A stretch of DNA of 58,403 nucleotides from CAVQGZ01 sp964356295 (GTDB taxonomy: Bacteria; Actinomycetota; Actinomycetes; Jiangellales; Jiangellaceae), in assembly GCA_964356295.1 (NCBI GenBank), contig CAYHHE010000004.1:1-58403 (forward strand). The letters run 5' to 3'. Positions 17,954 through 26,373 of the stretch are shown here, piece by piece. The number at the start of each line of letters is the position of its first letter. Positions within the stretch are counted from its first letter, which is position 1. A program made the translations under genes and the position numbers. Below the pieces are notes generated by a model. The model worked only from the letters and a program-made list of their open reading frames with translations. It ran no database searches and had not been told where the DNA came from.

Positions 17954-18858
17954 GCCACCCGCAGCGCCGCTGCCAGCCGGTTCAGCGAACCGTCCAGCCC
18001 CCATCGCGTGGACAGCTCGACCAGCCGGCCCGGATCGGCGACGTCCCGGGGCAGCCTGGTGTCCAGGTCACTCGGCAGCGGCACGTCGGTGCGCACCGGG
18101 ACGACCGCGGCTGCGGCACGCAGGTAGTCCAGACTGCCGCTCAGCGCGGCACGCTTGGCCACGTCGGGGCTGTCCTCCTGCACCGCCGCGACGATGGCCT
18201 CCAGCGACCCCCAGCGGGCCAGCAGGCCCGCCGCGGTCTTCTCCCCGACCCCGGGCACCCCGGGCAGGCCGTCGCTGGGGTCGCCACGCAGGATGGCCAG
18301 GTCGGCGTACTGGGGCGGGCCCACCCCGTACCGTCGACGCACCTCGGCCTCGTCGACCACCTCGCGGCGGGAGACCCCCCGAGCCACGTAGACCACCCGG
18401 ACGGCTCGCTCGTCGTCCACCACCGCGAACAGGTCGCGGTCACCGGTGACCACGTCGACGGGCCCGGGCTCGCGCAGCGCCAGCGTGCCGATGACGTCGT
18501 CGGCCTCGAATCCCGCCGCACCCACGACCCGCAGCCCGATGGCGTCGAGTACGGCGAGCAGCACCGGGACCTGGGGGAGCAGCGTCGCGGGCACGTTCTC
18601 GGCGCCCGAGGGCCCGGCGACCCGGTGGGCCTTGTACTCCGGCAGCGCCTCGACCCGGAACTGCGGGCGCCAGTCGGCGTCCAGGCAGCACACCGCCCGG
18701 CCGGGTCTGCGGTCGTCCACCAACCAGGCGAGTGAGTCCAGGAAGCCGCGAATGGCGTTGACCGGGGCGCCGTCCGGGGCGGTCACGGTCTCGGGCACCC
18801 CGTAGAACGCACGGAAGTACAGCGAGGCGGTGTCCAGCAGCATGAGCGGGGCGGGCAC
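17935..18858 (-). CDS. 5'-3' exonuclease (PolI N-terminal/FEN-like)
   Basis: Stand-alone flap/5' nuclease (307 aa) of the family that forms the N-terminal domain of DNA polymerase I. PIN-like domain residues include MLLDTASLYFRAF (first Asp), FEADDVIGTLA and DVVTGDRDLFAVV. The helix-hairpin-helix is LPGVPGVGEKTAAGLLARWGSLEAIV, and GDPSDGLPG carries further metal-binding aspartates. The GTG at 18858 gives VPAPLMLLD, matching the typical N-terminus; ATG 18843 would also work. It is convergent with helY (19-base overlap) and divergent from the M24 peptidase gene with only 9 bases between annotated starts. Confidence 0.9.
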   Translation of the reverse strand: MPAPLMLLDTASLYFRAFYGVPETVTAPDGAPVNAIRGFLDSLAWLVDDRRPGRAVCCLDADWRPQFRVEALPEYKAHRVAGPSGAENVPATLLPQVPVLLAVLDAIGLRVVGAAGFEADDVIGTLALREPGPVDVVTGDRDLFAVVDDERAVRVVYVARGVSRREVVDEAEVRRRYGVGPPQYADLAILRGDPSDGLPGVPGVGEKTAAGLLARWGSLEAIVAAVQEDSPDVAKRAALSGSLDYLRAAAAVVPVRTDVPLPSDLDTRLPRDVADPGRLVELSTRWGLDGSLNRLAAALRVAQPSVS

Positions 18859-18867
18859 GCTGCGATC

Positions 18868-19989
18868 ATGCCGGGTTACGCTGGCGACGTGGTCGAGTCC
18901 GCTCTGGCGCAACGCCGGCAGCGAGTAGCGCACGCGGCCCGCCAGTCGGGGATCGACGTCGTGCTGGTCACCCCTGGACCCGACCTTCGCTACCTGTGCG
19001 GCTACGACGCCACACCGCTGGAGCGGCTGACCTGCCTGGTGCTGCCTGTTCGCGGCGAGCCGAGGCTGGTGGTGCCGCAGCTGGAGCGCCCAGCCGCGCA
19101 GACGAGCCCGGCCGCCGAGCTTCGGATCGTGGACTGGTCGGAGACCGAGGACCCGGTGGCGGTGTGCGTGCAGCTCGCCGGAGCCGGGGTGCGCACAGTC
19201 GCCGTCGACGACCGCATGTGGGCGGAGAAGGTGCTGGCCTTTCGTGACGCCATGCCGGGAACCCGTCAGGTCGCGGCGGGAGACGTGCTGTCTGCACAGC
19301 GGATGCGCAAGGACACCGCCGAGATCGCCAGCCTGGCCGAGGCGGCCGCGGCGATCGACGCCGTCCATGCACGCATGGGGGAGTGGCTGCGCCCCGGCCG
19401 CACCGAGCGGGAGGTCGCCTTCGCCGTCGCGCGCGGCATCCACGAGGCCGGGCACGAACGGGTCGACTTCGTCATCGTCGCCTCCGGGCCCAACGGGGCC
19501 AGCCCGCACCACGCGCCGTCCACCCGCATCGTCGCACCCGGCGACACCGTCGTGGTGGACATCGGTGGCACCATGCCCAGCGGCTACTGCTCCGACAGCA
19601 CCCGCACCTACGCCATCGGGCAGCCCAGCCGGGACGCCCGCGAGGAGTACGCGGTGCTGCAGCGGGCCCAGCAGGCGGCGGTCGAAGCCGTCCGGCCCGG
19701 GGTCAGCGCGCAGTCGGTGGACGCGGCGGCGCGCAGCGTGATCACCGACGCGGGCCTGGGAGCGCTGTTCGTCCACCGCACCGGGCACGGCATCGGGGTC
19801 GAGACGCACGAGCGGCCCTACATCGTGGCGGGCAACGACGAGCTCCTCGAGCCGGGCATGGCGTTCTCGATCGAACCGGGCATCTACCAGCCGGGACGCC
19901 ACGGAGCACGTATCGAGGACATCGTCGTGGTCACCGAGGCCGGGTGCCGCCGGCTCAACCAGCGGCCACGCGAGCTGGTCGTGCTGTAG
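18868..19989 (+). CDS. M24 metallopeptidase (Xaa-Pro aminopeptidase family)
   Basis: Predicted dinuclear-metal aminopeptidase or prolidase (373 aa) removing N-terminal residues ahead of proline. An N-terminal creatinase-like domain (about 10-150) precedes the pita-bread fold. The five metal ligands are Asp231 (VVVDIGG), Asp243 (CSDSTRT), His307 (HRTGHGIG), Glu336 (SIEPGIY) and Glu350 (RIEDIV), all present. The ATG at 18868 lies almost against the divergent exonuclease start; GTG 18889 or 18892 would leave more room for a promoter and removes only residues outside the fold. An acyl-CoA dehydrogenase gene follows after 10 bases. Confidence 0.9.
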   Translation: MPGYAGDVVESALAQRRQRVAHAARQSGIDVVLVTPGPDLRYLCGYDATPLERLTCLVLPVRGEPRLVVPQLERPAAQTSPAAELRIVDWSETEDPVAVCVQLAGAGVRTVAVDDRMWAEKVLAFRDAMPGTRQVAAGDVLSAQRMRKDTAEIASLAEAAAAIDAVHARMGEWLRPGRTEREVAFAVARGIHEAGHERVDFVIVASGPNGASPHHAPSTRIVAPGDTVVVDIGGTMPSGYCSDSTRTYAIGQPSRDAREEYAVLQRAQQAAVEAVRPGVSAQSVDAAARSVITDAGLGALFVHRTGHGIGVETHERPYIVAGNDELLEPGMAFSIEPGIYQPGRHGARIEDIVVVTEAGCRRLNQRPRELVVL

Positions 19990-19999
19990 GGAGGTCGAC

Positions 20000-21154
20000 G
20001 TGAGCCTGCTGGTGGACCGGCACCTGCCGTCGTCGGAGGCGGCCGCCCTGATCGACCTCACCCGCGAGATCGCCCGCGAGGAGCTCGCCCCGCGTGCCGC
20101 TGCTGCGGAGGAGGCCGGGCGGTTCCCGCAGGACCAGATCGATCTGCTGGCCCGCAGCGGGCTGCTCGGGCTGCCCTACCCCCAGGAGTTCGGCGGCGGC
20201 GGGCAACCCTACGAGGTGTACCTGCAGGTGCTGGAGGAGCTGGCCAGCGCCTGGGCCACAGTGGCGCTGACGGTCAGTGTCCACGGCCTGTCGTGCTATC
20301 CGGTCGCCGCGTACGGCACCGCCCAGCAACGTCACCAGTGGCTGCCGCCCATGCTGGCCGGTGCCACTCTGGGCGCCTACTGCCTGTCCGAGCCGCACGC
20401 CGGGTCGGATGCCGCGGCCCTGACCACGCGGGCCGTCCCCACTCCTGACGGCTACCGGCTGTCGGGCACCAAGGCGTGGATCACCCACGGCGGTGTCGCG
20501 GACGTGTACGTGGTGATGGCTCGCACCGCCGACAGCGGGGCTCGGGGCATCTCCTGCTTCCTCGTCCCCGCCGACAGCCCGGGGGTGTCGGCGGGGACGC
20601 CGGAGCGGAAGATGGGCTTCACCGCTTCGCCGACGGCTCAGGTCTTCCTCGACGACGTCGCGGTGCCCGAGCACGCGCGGGTGGGTCGCGAGGGTGCCGG
20701 CTTCGGCATCGCGATGTCCGGGCTGGACTCTGGCAGGCTCGGCATCGCAGCCGTTGCGGTGGGGCTGGCGCAGGCAGCGCTGGACCAGGCCGTCACCTAC
20801 GCGCGGCAGCGTCACGCCTTCGGACGTCCCGTCATCGACTTCCAGGGCCTGCAGTTCCAGCTCGCTGACATGGCCGCTGGGGTCGCTGCCGCCCGGGCGC
20901 TCTACCTGGAGGCGGCACGCCGCCGGGACCGCGGCGAGGACTTCTCCGTCGCTGCCTCCATCGCCAAGCTGGTGGCCACCGACACCGCGATGGCGGTGAC
21001 CACGGATGCCGTCGGGGTGCTCGGCGGGTACGGCTACGTGCGCGACTACCCCGTCGAGCGCTACCTGCGCGAGGCCAAGGTGCTGCAGATCGTCGAGGGC
21101 ACCAACCAGATCCAGCGCATGGTGATCGGACGGGCGCTACGGACCGCTCCGTGA
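20000..21154 (+). CDS. acyl-CoA dehydrogenase
   Basis: FAD-dependent dehydrogenase (384 aa) introducing an alpha-beta double bond in an acyl-CoA and passing electrons to ETF. The N-terminal helical domain, the middle beta domain (YCLSEPHAGSDAAAL, KAWITHGG) and the C-terminal helical domain are all present. YLREAKVLQIVEGTNQIQRMVIGRAL carries the catalytic Glu in the short-chain/butyryl-type position before Gly-Thr. GGGAGG just upstream fixes GTG 20000. The stop overlaps the GTG of the amidohydrolase. The substrate is unknown; short or branched acyl chains are likely from the family. Confidence 0.93.
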   Translation: MSLLVDRHLPSSEAAALIDLTREIAREELAPRAAAAEEAGRFPQDQIDLLARSGLLGLPYPQEFGGGGQPYEVYLQVLEELASAWATVALTVSVHGLSCYPVAAYGTAQQRHQWLPPMLAGATLGAYCLSEPHAGSDAAALTTRAVPTPDGYRLSGTKAWITHGGVADVYVVMARTADSGARGISCFLVPADSPGVSAGTPERKMGFTASPTAQVFLDDVAVPEHARVGREGAGFGIAMSGLDSGRLGIAAVAVGLAQAALDQAVTYARQRHAFGRPVIDFQGLQFQLADMAAGVAAARALYLEAARRRDRGEDFSVAASIAKLVATDTAMAVTTDAVGVLGGYGYVRDYPVERYLREAKVLQIVEGTNQIQRMVIGRALRTAP

Positions 21155-22776
21155 CCGGTGATGAGGCACCCGGCACCGAGGCGCCGGTGCTGCTGCGCGG
21201 GGGCACGGTGTACTCACCCGCCGACCCGTTCGCGACGGCGATGGTGGTGGTCGACGGGCGCGTGGCCTGGGTGGGCTCGGAGGGGGCCGCCGACGCTGCG
21301 GCCGGGCCGGGTGTACGCACGATCTGGCTGGACGGCGCGCTGGTGACCCCGGCGTTCGTGGACGCCCACGTCCACCTCACCGACACCGGGCTGGCGCTGA
21401 TCGGTCTCGACCTCGCTGCCGCCGGCTCGGCGGCGCAGCTGCTGGACATGCTCGCTGCCGCGGTCGCATCCCGACCTGGTCTGCCCGTGACCGGTCACGG
21501 CTGGGACGAGACGGGGTGGCCGGAGCCCGGGCTTCCCACCCGTGCCCAGATCGACCGGGCCGCAGCCGGGACCGCGGTGTACCTGTCCCGGGTCGACGTG
21601 CACTCCGCGCTGGTGTCGACGGCCCTGCTGGAGGCGGTGCCCGAGGTGACAGCCCTGGACGGCTACAGCCCGACCGGCACGCTGCGGCGCCAGGCGAACC
21701 ACAGGGCCCGGCGGGCCTGTCGGGACGTGCTGCGCCCCGCGCAGCGCACCGCCCTGCAGCGGGCCGCCTTGCAGGCCTCGGCACGGGTCGGCATCGGCCA
21801 GGTGCACGAGATGGCGGCACCGCACATCAACGGCGCCGACGACCTTGCGCTGCTGCTGGGCTGGACCCGGCGCGCCGCGGTGCCCGAGGTGGTCGGCTAC
21901 TGGGGAGACCTCGACGCCGTCGTCGCGGCCCGCGACCTGGGCGCCCACGGCTGCGCGGGTGACCTGTGCCTGGACGGCTCGCTGGGCTCCCGCACTGCGG
22001 CGCTGAGTGCTCCCTACGCCGACGACCCGTCCACCGCCGGTGCGCTGGAGATCGATGTCGAGGCGGCCACCGCGCATGTCGTGGCGTGCACGCTGGCCGG
22101 GCTGCAGGCGGGGTTCCACTGCATCGGCGACGTCGCCGTGACCACCGCGGTGGCCGCGGTCGCCGCGGCTGCGCGCCAGTGCGGGCCGGCGGCGGTCCGT
22201 GCCGCCCGACACCGTCTGGAGCACGTGGAGATGATCGACGCCGGGCTGGCCGACCAGCTGGCCGTGCTCGGGGTCGTGGCCAGCGTCCAGCCGGCGTTCG
22301 ACGCGACCTGGGGCGGGGAGGACGGGATGTATCGCGCACGGCTGGGCAGCGCCCGCATGCGCCGGCTCAACCCGTTCGCGTCACTGGCCCGGGCCGGGGT
22401 GACCTTGGCGTTCGGCTCCGACAGCCCGGTCACCCCCTTCGACCCCTGGGCAGCCGTGCGGGCGGCCGCCTTGCACCACGTGCCGGAGCATCGCATCTCG
22501 GTGCGGGCCGCGTTCGCCGCGCACACCCGCGGCGGCTGGAGGGCCGCGGGGGTGGATGACGCCGGTGCGCTCACCCCGGGAGCCCCGGCCAGCTACGCGG
22601 TGTGGCAGGTGCCAGGTGACCTGCTGGTTCAGGCACCCGACACGCGGGTCGCCGCCTGGTCCACCGACCCGCGCGCCGGCATCCCCGGCCTGCCGGACCT
22701 CAGCGAGGGGGCGCCGACCCCGTCCTGCCTGCGGACCGTCGTCCGCGGCCAGACCGTCTACGACCGCGACCTGTGA
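21151..22776 (+). CDS. amidohydrolase family protein (YtcJ-like)
   Basis: Predicted cytoplasmic metal-dependent hydrolase (541 aa) of the amidohydrolase superfamily, YtcJ/NfdA-like subgroup. A small beta-sandwich (LLRGGTVYSPADPF) leads to the metal motif HVH (VDAHVHLTD). Further signatures are GHGWDETGWPEPGLPTRAQID, DGSLGSRTAALSAPY (Lys-like position replaced by a Gly-Ser rich loop), HRLEHVEM and FGSDSPVTPFDPW with the conserved Asp. The start overlaps the dehydrogenase stop (GTGA), so the two are coupled. The amide or ester it hydrolyses cannot be deduced. Confidence 0.87.
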   Translation: MTGDEAPGTEAPVLLRGGTVYSPADPFATAMVVVDGRVAWVGSEGAADAAAGPGVRTIWLDGALVTPAFVDAHVHLTDTGLALIGLDLAAAGSAAQLLDMLAAAVASRPGLPVTGHGWDETGWPEPGLPTRAQIDRAAAGTAVYLSRVDVHSALVSTALLEAVPEVTALDGYSPTGTLRRQANHRARRACRDVLRPAQRTALQRAALQASARVGIGQVHEMAAPHINGADDLALLLGWTRRAAVPEVVGYWGDLDAVVAARDLGAHGCAGDLCLDGSLGSRTAALSAPYADDPSTAGALEIDVEAATAHVVACTLAGLQAGFHCIGDVAVTTAVAAVAAAARQCGPAAVRAARHRLEHVEMIDAGLADQLAVLGVVASVQPAFDATWGGEDGMYRARLGSARMRRLNPFASLARAGVTLAFGSDSPVTPFDPWAAVRAAALHHVPEHRISVRAAFAAHTRGGWRAAGVDDAGALTPGAPASYAVWQVPGDLLVQAPDTRVAAWSTDPRAGIPGLPDLSEGAPTPSCLRTVVRGQTVYDRDL

Positions 22777-22826
22777 GGCGGGGCCAGTCGTGGGCGACAG
22801 CGGGGGCGACACGCCGAACCCCGGGA

Positions 22827-22840
22827 CACGCCGGGGCGTG
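22827..22840. terminator. short GC-rich hairpin after the amidohydrolase gene
   Basis: CACGCC and GGCGTG are separated by two bases, 50 bases after the amidohydrolase stop. No T-tract follows. It could end the upstream transcript, as hairpins without T-runs often do in high-GC actinobacteria, but this is weak evidence. Confidence 0.3.
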
Positions 22841-22956
22841 CAGCGTGCTCAGGATCGTCCACCCGGTGGGGCTTGACACGTGTGCGGCCCGCCGGTTGGG
22901 TCGTCCCACCCCCGATGGCGCAGCCGCAGGACGGCGGATGCCGGAGGGACAGCCGA

Positions 22957-23025
22957 CGAGGCTCGCGCGCCCAGTAGACAACGGCATCGCGCCGCGATGA
23001 CGGCCCGAAGGGCGCGCGAGCCTCG
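22957..23025. promoter_or_regulatory. long nested stem-loop just upstream of lnt
   Basis: A perfect 16-base inverted repeat, CGAGGCTCGCGCGCCC (22957-22972) and its complement (23010-23025), encloses 37 bases that hold a second hairpin, CATCGC (22985-22990) / GCGATG (22994-22999). It ends 26 bases before the lnt ATG. The rest of the 275-base gap after the amidohydrolase gene shows nothing coding. It could be a leader structure, a terminator for the upstream operon or an operator; the sequence does not decide. Confidence 0.5.
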
Positions 23026-23051
23026 AACTGTGTTCCGGGTACCGTGCACCG

Positions 23052-24575
23052 ATGTCCTGGTCGCTGCCGGTTCGCCTGGTGGTGGCCGCGGTGTCCGGAG
23101 CGGTGCTGGCGCTCGGGTTCCCCCCGGTGGGCTGGTGGCCGTTGCTTCCCCCGGCGGTGGCCGGTCTCACCCTGGCGTGCACCGGCGCGACGGCACGTGC
23201 CGGAGCGCTGGTCGGCTTCGTCGGCGGCCTGGGTTTCTTCCTCCCGTTGCTGCAGTGGCTGCGGGTGGTCGGGGTGGACGCCTGGCTTGGTCTGTCGGTG
23301 CTCGAGGCGCTGTTCTGGGTCGGTCTCGGCGCCGCCCTGGCCGTGGTGGCTCGGTTGCCGTGGTGGCCGCTGTGGGCCGCCGGGTGCTGGGTGCTGGTCG
23401 AGGCGGCCCGCTCGGTGATGCCGTGGGGTGGCTTCCCGTGGGGTCGGCTGGCCCACGCGATGGTCGACTCGCCCCTGGTCGGAATCGTGGCTCTCGGCGG
23501 TGTGGCGCTGCTCACCGCAGCCACAGCCGCCGCGGGTGCGCTGCTGGCCGGTGCGCTCGTGGCCGCCGGCCGCCGCGACCGGGCACGCGCCCTCGGTGCG
23601 GTCGGGCTGACCATCGGCCTGCTCCTGCTGGGCGCGCTGGGCACGTCCGTGCTGACCGCGCCGGCGGCTCAGCGCAGCGTCACCGCGGCGGTGGTCCAGG
23701 GAAACGTGCCTAGGCTGGGCCTGGACTTCTTCGGTCAGCGCGAGGCCGTGCTCAGCAACCACATCGAGGCCACCGAGGCCCTGGCCGACGACGTGGCGGC
23801 CGGTCGGGTCCCGGCACCCGACCTGGTGGTGTGGCCGGAGAACTCCAGCGACATCGACCCGTTCGCCGACGCCGACGTGCACGACCGGATCGATGCCGCA
23901 GTGGCCGCGGTCGGGAAGACGACGCTGGTGGGAGCCCTGGTGGGCACCCCTGACGGCACGCAGGTGGAGAACAGCGCCATCGTGTGGGACCCGGTCACCG
24001 GGCCGGGGGAGCGCTACGTCAAGCGCCACCCGGTGCCCTTCGGTGAGTACATCCCGGGACGGCAGCTCGTCGCACCGCTGGTGGGACGCCTGGACCGGGT
24101 GCCCCGGGACATGGCCGCCGGCTTCGAGCCGGGAGTCCTCACCATCGGTCCCGCGACCATGGGTGTGGTGATCTGCTTCGAGATCGCCTACGACGCCGAG
24201 GTGCGCGACACGGTCACCAACGGGGCCGAGGCGATCGTGGTGCAGACCAACAACGCCACCTACGGGCGTACCGGGCAGCCCGACCAGCAGTTCGCCATCT
24301 CCCGGCTGCGTGCCATCGAGCACCAGCGTGACGTGCTCGTCGCGTCGACCAGCGGCATCAGCGGCATCATCCGCGCCGACGGAAGTGTCGCGGCCACCGC
24401 CGACGAGTTCGTCCAGCAGGTGCTGGTGGACCGGGTGGACCTTCGCACCTCGGTGGGCTGGGCGACCCGGGTGGGGCCGATCGTGGCCTGGGGGCTGGCA
24501 CTGGTCGGCGTGGGCGGCGTCGTCGCCGGCATCATGGTGGGCCGGGCCGCCGAGCGGCAGAAGGAGCCGGTATGA
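23052..24575 (+). CDS. lnt: apolipoprotein N-acyltransferase
   Basis: Membrane enzyme (507 aa) that adds the third acyl chain to the N-terminal Cys of lipoproteins. About six to seven membrane helices fill residues 5-205, and a nitrilase-type domain spans about 210-470. The catalytic triad is visible as Glu263 (WPENSSD), Lys324 (YVKRHPVPFGEY) and Cys375 (VVICFEIAYD). A last hydrophobic helix ends the protein. Its stop overlaps the ppm1 start (ATGA at 24572-24575). In M. tuberculosis the two activities are fused in one polypeptide; here they are separate coupled genes. Confidence 0.95.
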   Translation: MSWSLPVRLVVAAVSGAVLALGFPPVGWWPLLPPAVAGLTLACTGATARAGALVGFVGGLGFFLPLLQWLRVVGVDAWLGLSVLEALFWVGLGAALAVVARLPWWPLWAAGCWVLVEAARSVMPWGGFPWGRLAHAMVDSPLVGIVALGGVALLTAATAAAGALLAGALVAAGRRDRARALGAVGLTIGLLLLGALGTSVLTAPAAQRSVTAAVVQGNVPRLGLDFFGQREAVLSNHIEATEALADDVAAGRVPAPDLVVWPENSSDIDPFADADVHDRIDAAVAAVGKTTLVGALVGTPDGTQVENSAIVWDPVTGPGERYVKRHPVPFGEYIPGRQLVAPLVGRLDRVPRDMAAGFEPGVLTIGPATMGVVICFEIAYDAEVRDTVTNGAEAIVVQTNNATYGRTGQPDQQFAISRLRAIEHQRDVLVASTSGISGIIRADGSVAATADEFVQQVLVDRVDLRTSVGWATRVGPIVAWGLALVGVGGVVAGIMVGRAAERQKEPV

Positions 24576-25318
24576 CCGCACCGTCTCGGACCGATGACTG
24601 CCAAGGCCCGGTGCTGGTCGTGATCCCCACCTACAACGAGGCCCTGACGCTGCCGTCGCTGCTGACACGGGTTCGCACCGCGGTGCCGGAGGCCGACGTG
24701 CTGGTCGTCGACGACGCCTCCCCGGACGGGACGGGGGCGCTCGCCGACCGCTGCGCAGCCGGGGACCCGGCGGTGCAGGTGATGCACCGCCCGGTCAAGG
24801 ACGGGCTCGGAGCCGCCTACGTCGCGGGGTTCCGGTGGGGACTGGAGCACGGCTACGAGGTCCTGGTGCAGATGGACGCCGACGGGTCCCACCCTCCTGA
24901 GCAGCTGCCGCGCCTGCTGGAGCCGCTGGGGTGGGCCGACGTCGTCATCGGCTCGCGCTACGTGCCCGGAGGATCGGTGCGCAACTGGCCGGGACGGCGG
25001 CTGTTGCTCTCGCGAGGGGGCAACCTGTACACGCGGGTCGCGGTGCGTCTGCCGGTGCGTGATGCGACCGCGGGATACCGCGCCTACCGGCGCAGCGCCC
25101 TGGAGAAGACCGGGTACACCGAGGTCGAGTCCCAGGGGTACTGCTTCCAGGTGGACATGACCCGACGGGCAGCGCAGCGCGGGCTGCGGATCGTGGAGGT
25201 GCCCATCACGTTCACCGAGCGGCACGCCGGGCAGAGCAAGATGAGCTCGGACATCGTCCGGGAGGCCCTGTGGCGGGTCACCGTCTGGGGGCTGAAGGAC
25301 CGCCTGGCCCGACGCTGA
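24572..25318 (+). CDS. ppm1: polyprenol monophosphomannose synthase
   Basis: GT2 glycosyltransferase (248 aa) that transfers mannose from GDP-mannose to polyprenyl phosphate, giving the donor for periplasmic lipoglycan and glycoprotein synthesis. Motifs are VVIPTYNEALTLP (residues 17-29), VVDDASPDGTG (46-55), the DxD pair Asp102/Asp104 in QMDADGSH, and GSRYVPGGSVRNWP. There is no C-terminal membrane domain, as in the bacterial catalytic domain that relies on Lnt for anchoring. The start overlaps the lnt stop, and the gene is convergent with rbpA across a strong hairpin. Confidence 0.94.
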   Translation: MTAPSRTDDCQGPVLVVIPTYNEALTLPSLLTRVRTAVPEADVLVVDDASPDGTGALADRCAAGDPAVQVMHRPVKDGLGAAYVAGFRWGLEHGYEVLVQMDADGSHPPEQLPRLLEPLGWADVVIGSRYVPGGSVRNWPGRRLLLSRGGNLYTRVAVRLPVRDATAGYRAYRRSALEKTGYTEVESQGYCFQVDMTRRAAQRGLRIVEVPITFTERHAGQSKMSSDIVREALWRVTVWGLKDRLARR

Positions 25319-25323
25319 CGTGA

Positions 25324-25362
25324 CCGAGCCGCGTCGCCCGGGGGGAGAGCGACGCGGCTCGG
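25324..25362. terminator. bidirectional terminator between ppm1 and rbpA
   Basis: A perfect 14-bp stem, CCGAGCCGCGTCGC (25324-25337) with its complement (25349-25362), closes an 11-base loop. It begins 6 bases after the ppm1 stop and lies 39 bases from the rbpA stop, so it can end both convergent transcripts. There is no T-run on either side, as is common in GC-rich actinobacteria. Confidence 0.8.
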
Positions 25363-25400
25363 CGTGGCGTCGGAAGCCGTGGGGGGCGGCTGTCCGACGG

Positions 25401-25805
25401 TCAGGCAGTCTTGCGGCCTCGGCGGGTCGGGACGGTGGGGGAGACGTGGGTGGTCAGGTCGGCCCCGGACAGCGAACCCGATCGCAGCAGGCTCAGCCGC
25501 TCCTCGAGGAGCTCCTCGAGCTCGGCGACGCTGCGTCGCTCGAGCAGCATGTCCCAGTGGGTGCGGGCCGGCCTGTGGGCCTTGCGGTCGACCTCGCTGC
25601 CGTCCACGAGCAGCGACTCCGCGCCGCACTTCGGGCACTCCCACACCGGCGGCACGTCGGCCTCGGTGGAGAACACCACGGACACGTCATGCCCGTTGGG
25701 GCAGGCGTAGGCGACCTCCTGGCGCTCGGCGAGCACGACTCCGCGCTCGTCCTCGTAGCTGACAGCCCCCAGTCGGGAGCCTCGCAGCGTCGAACGCTCA
25801 GCCAT
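25401..25805 (-). CDS. rbpA: RNA polymerase-binding protein RbpA
   Basis: Small transcription factor (134 aa) that binds group I/II sigma factors and stabilises the open complex. The N-terminal tail is followed by the core with Cys35, His39, Cys57 and Cys60 (YACPNGH and ECPKCG), then the basic linker KAHRPARTHWDMLLERRS and the sigma-interaction helices SVAELEELLEERLSLLRSG. Its zinc site has three Cys and one His visible. It is convergent with ppm1, as in M. tuberculosis (Rv2051c-Rv2050, from memory). A SigR-type promoter lies 57 bases upstream of the ATG. Confidence 0.95.
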   Translation of the reverse strand: MAERSTLRGSRLGAVSYEDERGVVLAERQEVAYACPNGHDVSVVFSTEADVPPVWECPKCGAESLLVDGSEVDRKAHRPARTHWDMLLERRSVAELEELLEERLSLLRSGSLSGADLTTHVSPTVPTRRGRKTA

Positions 25806-25860
25806 GGTGACGACTCATCCTCCTCATGCCGTCCATCCGGACAGCGCGTGACACGATAGA

Positions 25861-25887
25861 CAACGATCGAAGGCTTCCCGTTGTTCC
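25861..25887 (-). promoter_or_regulatory. SigR/SigH-type promoter of rbpA
   Basis: On the minus strand GGAAC (25887-25883) is followed after exactly 18 bases by GTTG (25864-25861). This equals the GGAAT/C-N18-GTT consensus of the disulfide-stress sigma factor SigR (SigH in mycobacteria). rbpA is a known SigR target in Streptomyces. The -10 element lies 55-60 bases before the rbpA ATG. No motif search was run. Confidence 0.7.
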
Positions 25888-25952
25888 GCGCGAGCAAACA
25901 CGGGAGGCCGAGACGCGCCGATGCCGCCGCGAGTGCAGGGAGGTTCGTGTCG

Positions 25953-26372
25953 ATGTCCCAGGAGCTGGTGTCCAGCAGGTCTGCGGCCCTCAACGCCATC
26001 GTACCGTTGTGGGGCGTGCTGCGGTTGGGGTACTTCGGTGGCTGGACGGCTGCCCGACCGCGGCGGTCGGCAGCGGCGATCGGGGTGTCTCCCGACCAGC
26101 AGGGCGCTGCGGTGCCCTACGTCTACGCGCTCGCCGCCCGTGAGATGGCGCTCGGGGCCGGGCTGCTGTGGGCGTGGCGCAAGGGGCACAGCGGCGCTGG
26201 ATGGATGGCCCTGGTCGCGGCGTCCGACGCGCTGGACTCGATCGTCCTGGTGCTGCTGTCCGAGCTGGGCACCCTCGACGAGGATCGGGCCCGTCGGGTG
26301 GCCGCCTCGGCGGGGATCGGCGCGATCTTCGAGGCGGTGACCGCGGCGGCGCTGGCTCGCTCGCGTACCTGA
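25953..26372 (+). CDS. hypothetical membrane protein
   Basis: A 139-residue protein of unknown function. The ATG at 25953 is chosen because GGGAGG lies 9 bases upstream; the frame is open further upstream to 25881 but overlaps the rbpA promoter. Three or four moderately hydrophobic stretches are seen (ALNAIVPLWGVLRLGYFGGW, YVYALAAREMALGAGLLWAW, WMALVAASDALDSIVLVLL and AGIGAIFEAVTAAALA). The layout resembles small DUF4267-like or DoxX-like four-helix membrane proteins, but I cannot assign it. It is divergent from rbpA, and its stop is one base from the convergent MFS gene. Confidence 0.65.
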   Translation: MSQELVSSRSAALNAIVPLWGVLRLGYFGGWTAARPRRSAAAIGVSPDQQGAAVPYVYALAAREMALGAGLLWAWRKGHSGAGWMALVAASDALDSIVLVLLSELGTLDEDRARRVAASAGIGAIFEAVTAAALARSRT

Positions 26373-26373
26373 G

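Noticed and set aside
15194..18004. A 936-codon open frame on the - strand opposite the helicase gene.
   Set aside because: The helicase motifs are on the + strand; the opposite product has no recognisable domain and typical antisense composition.
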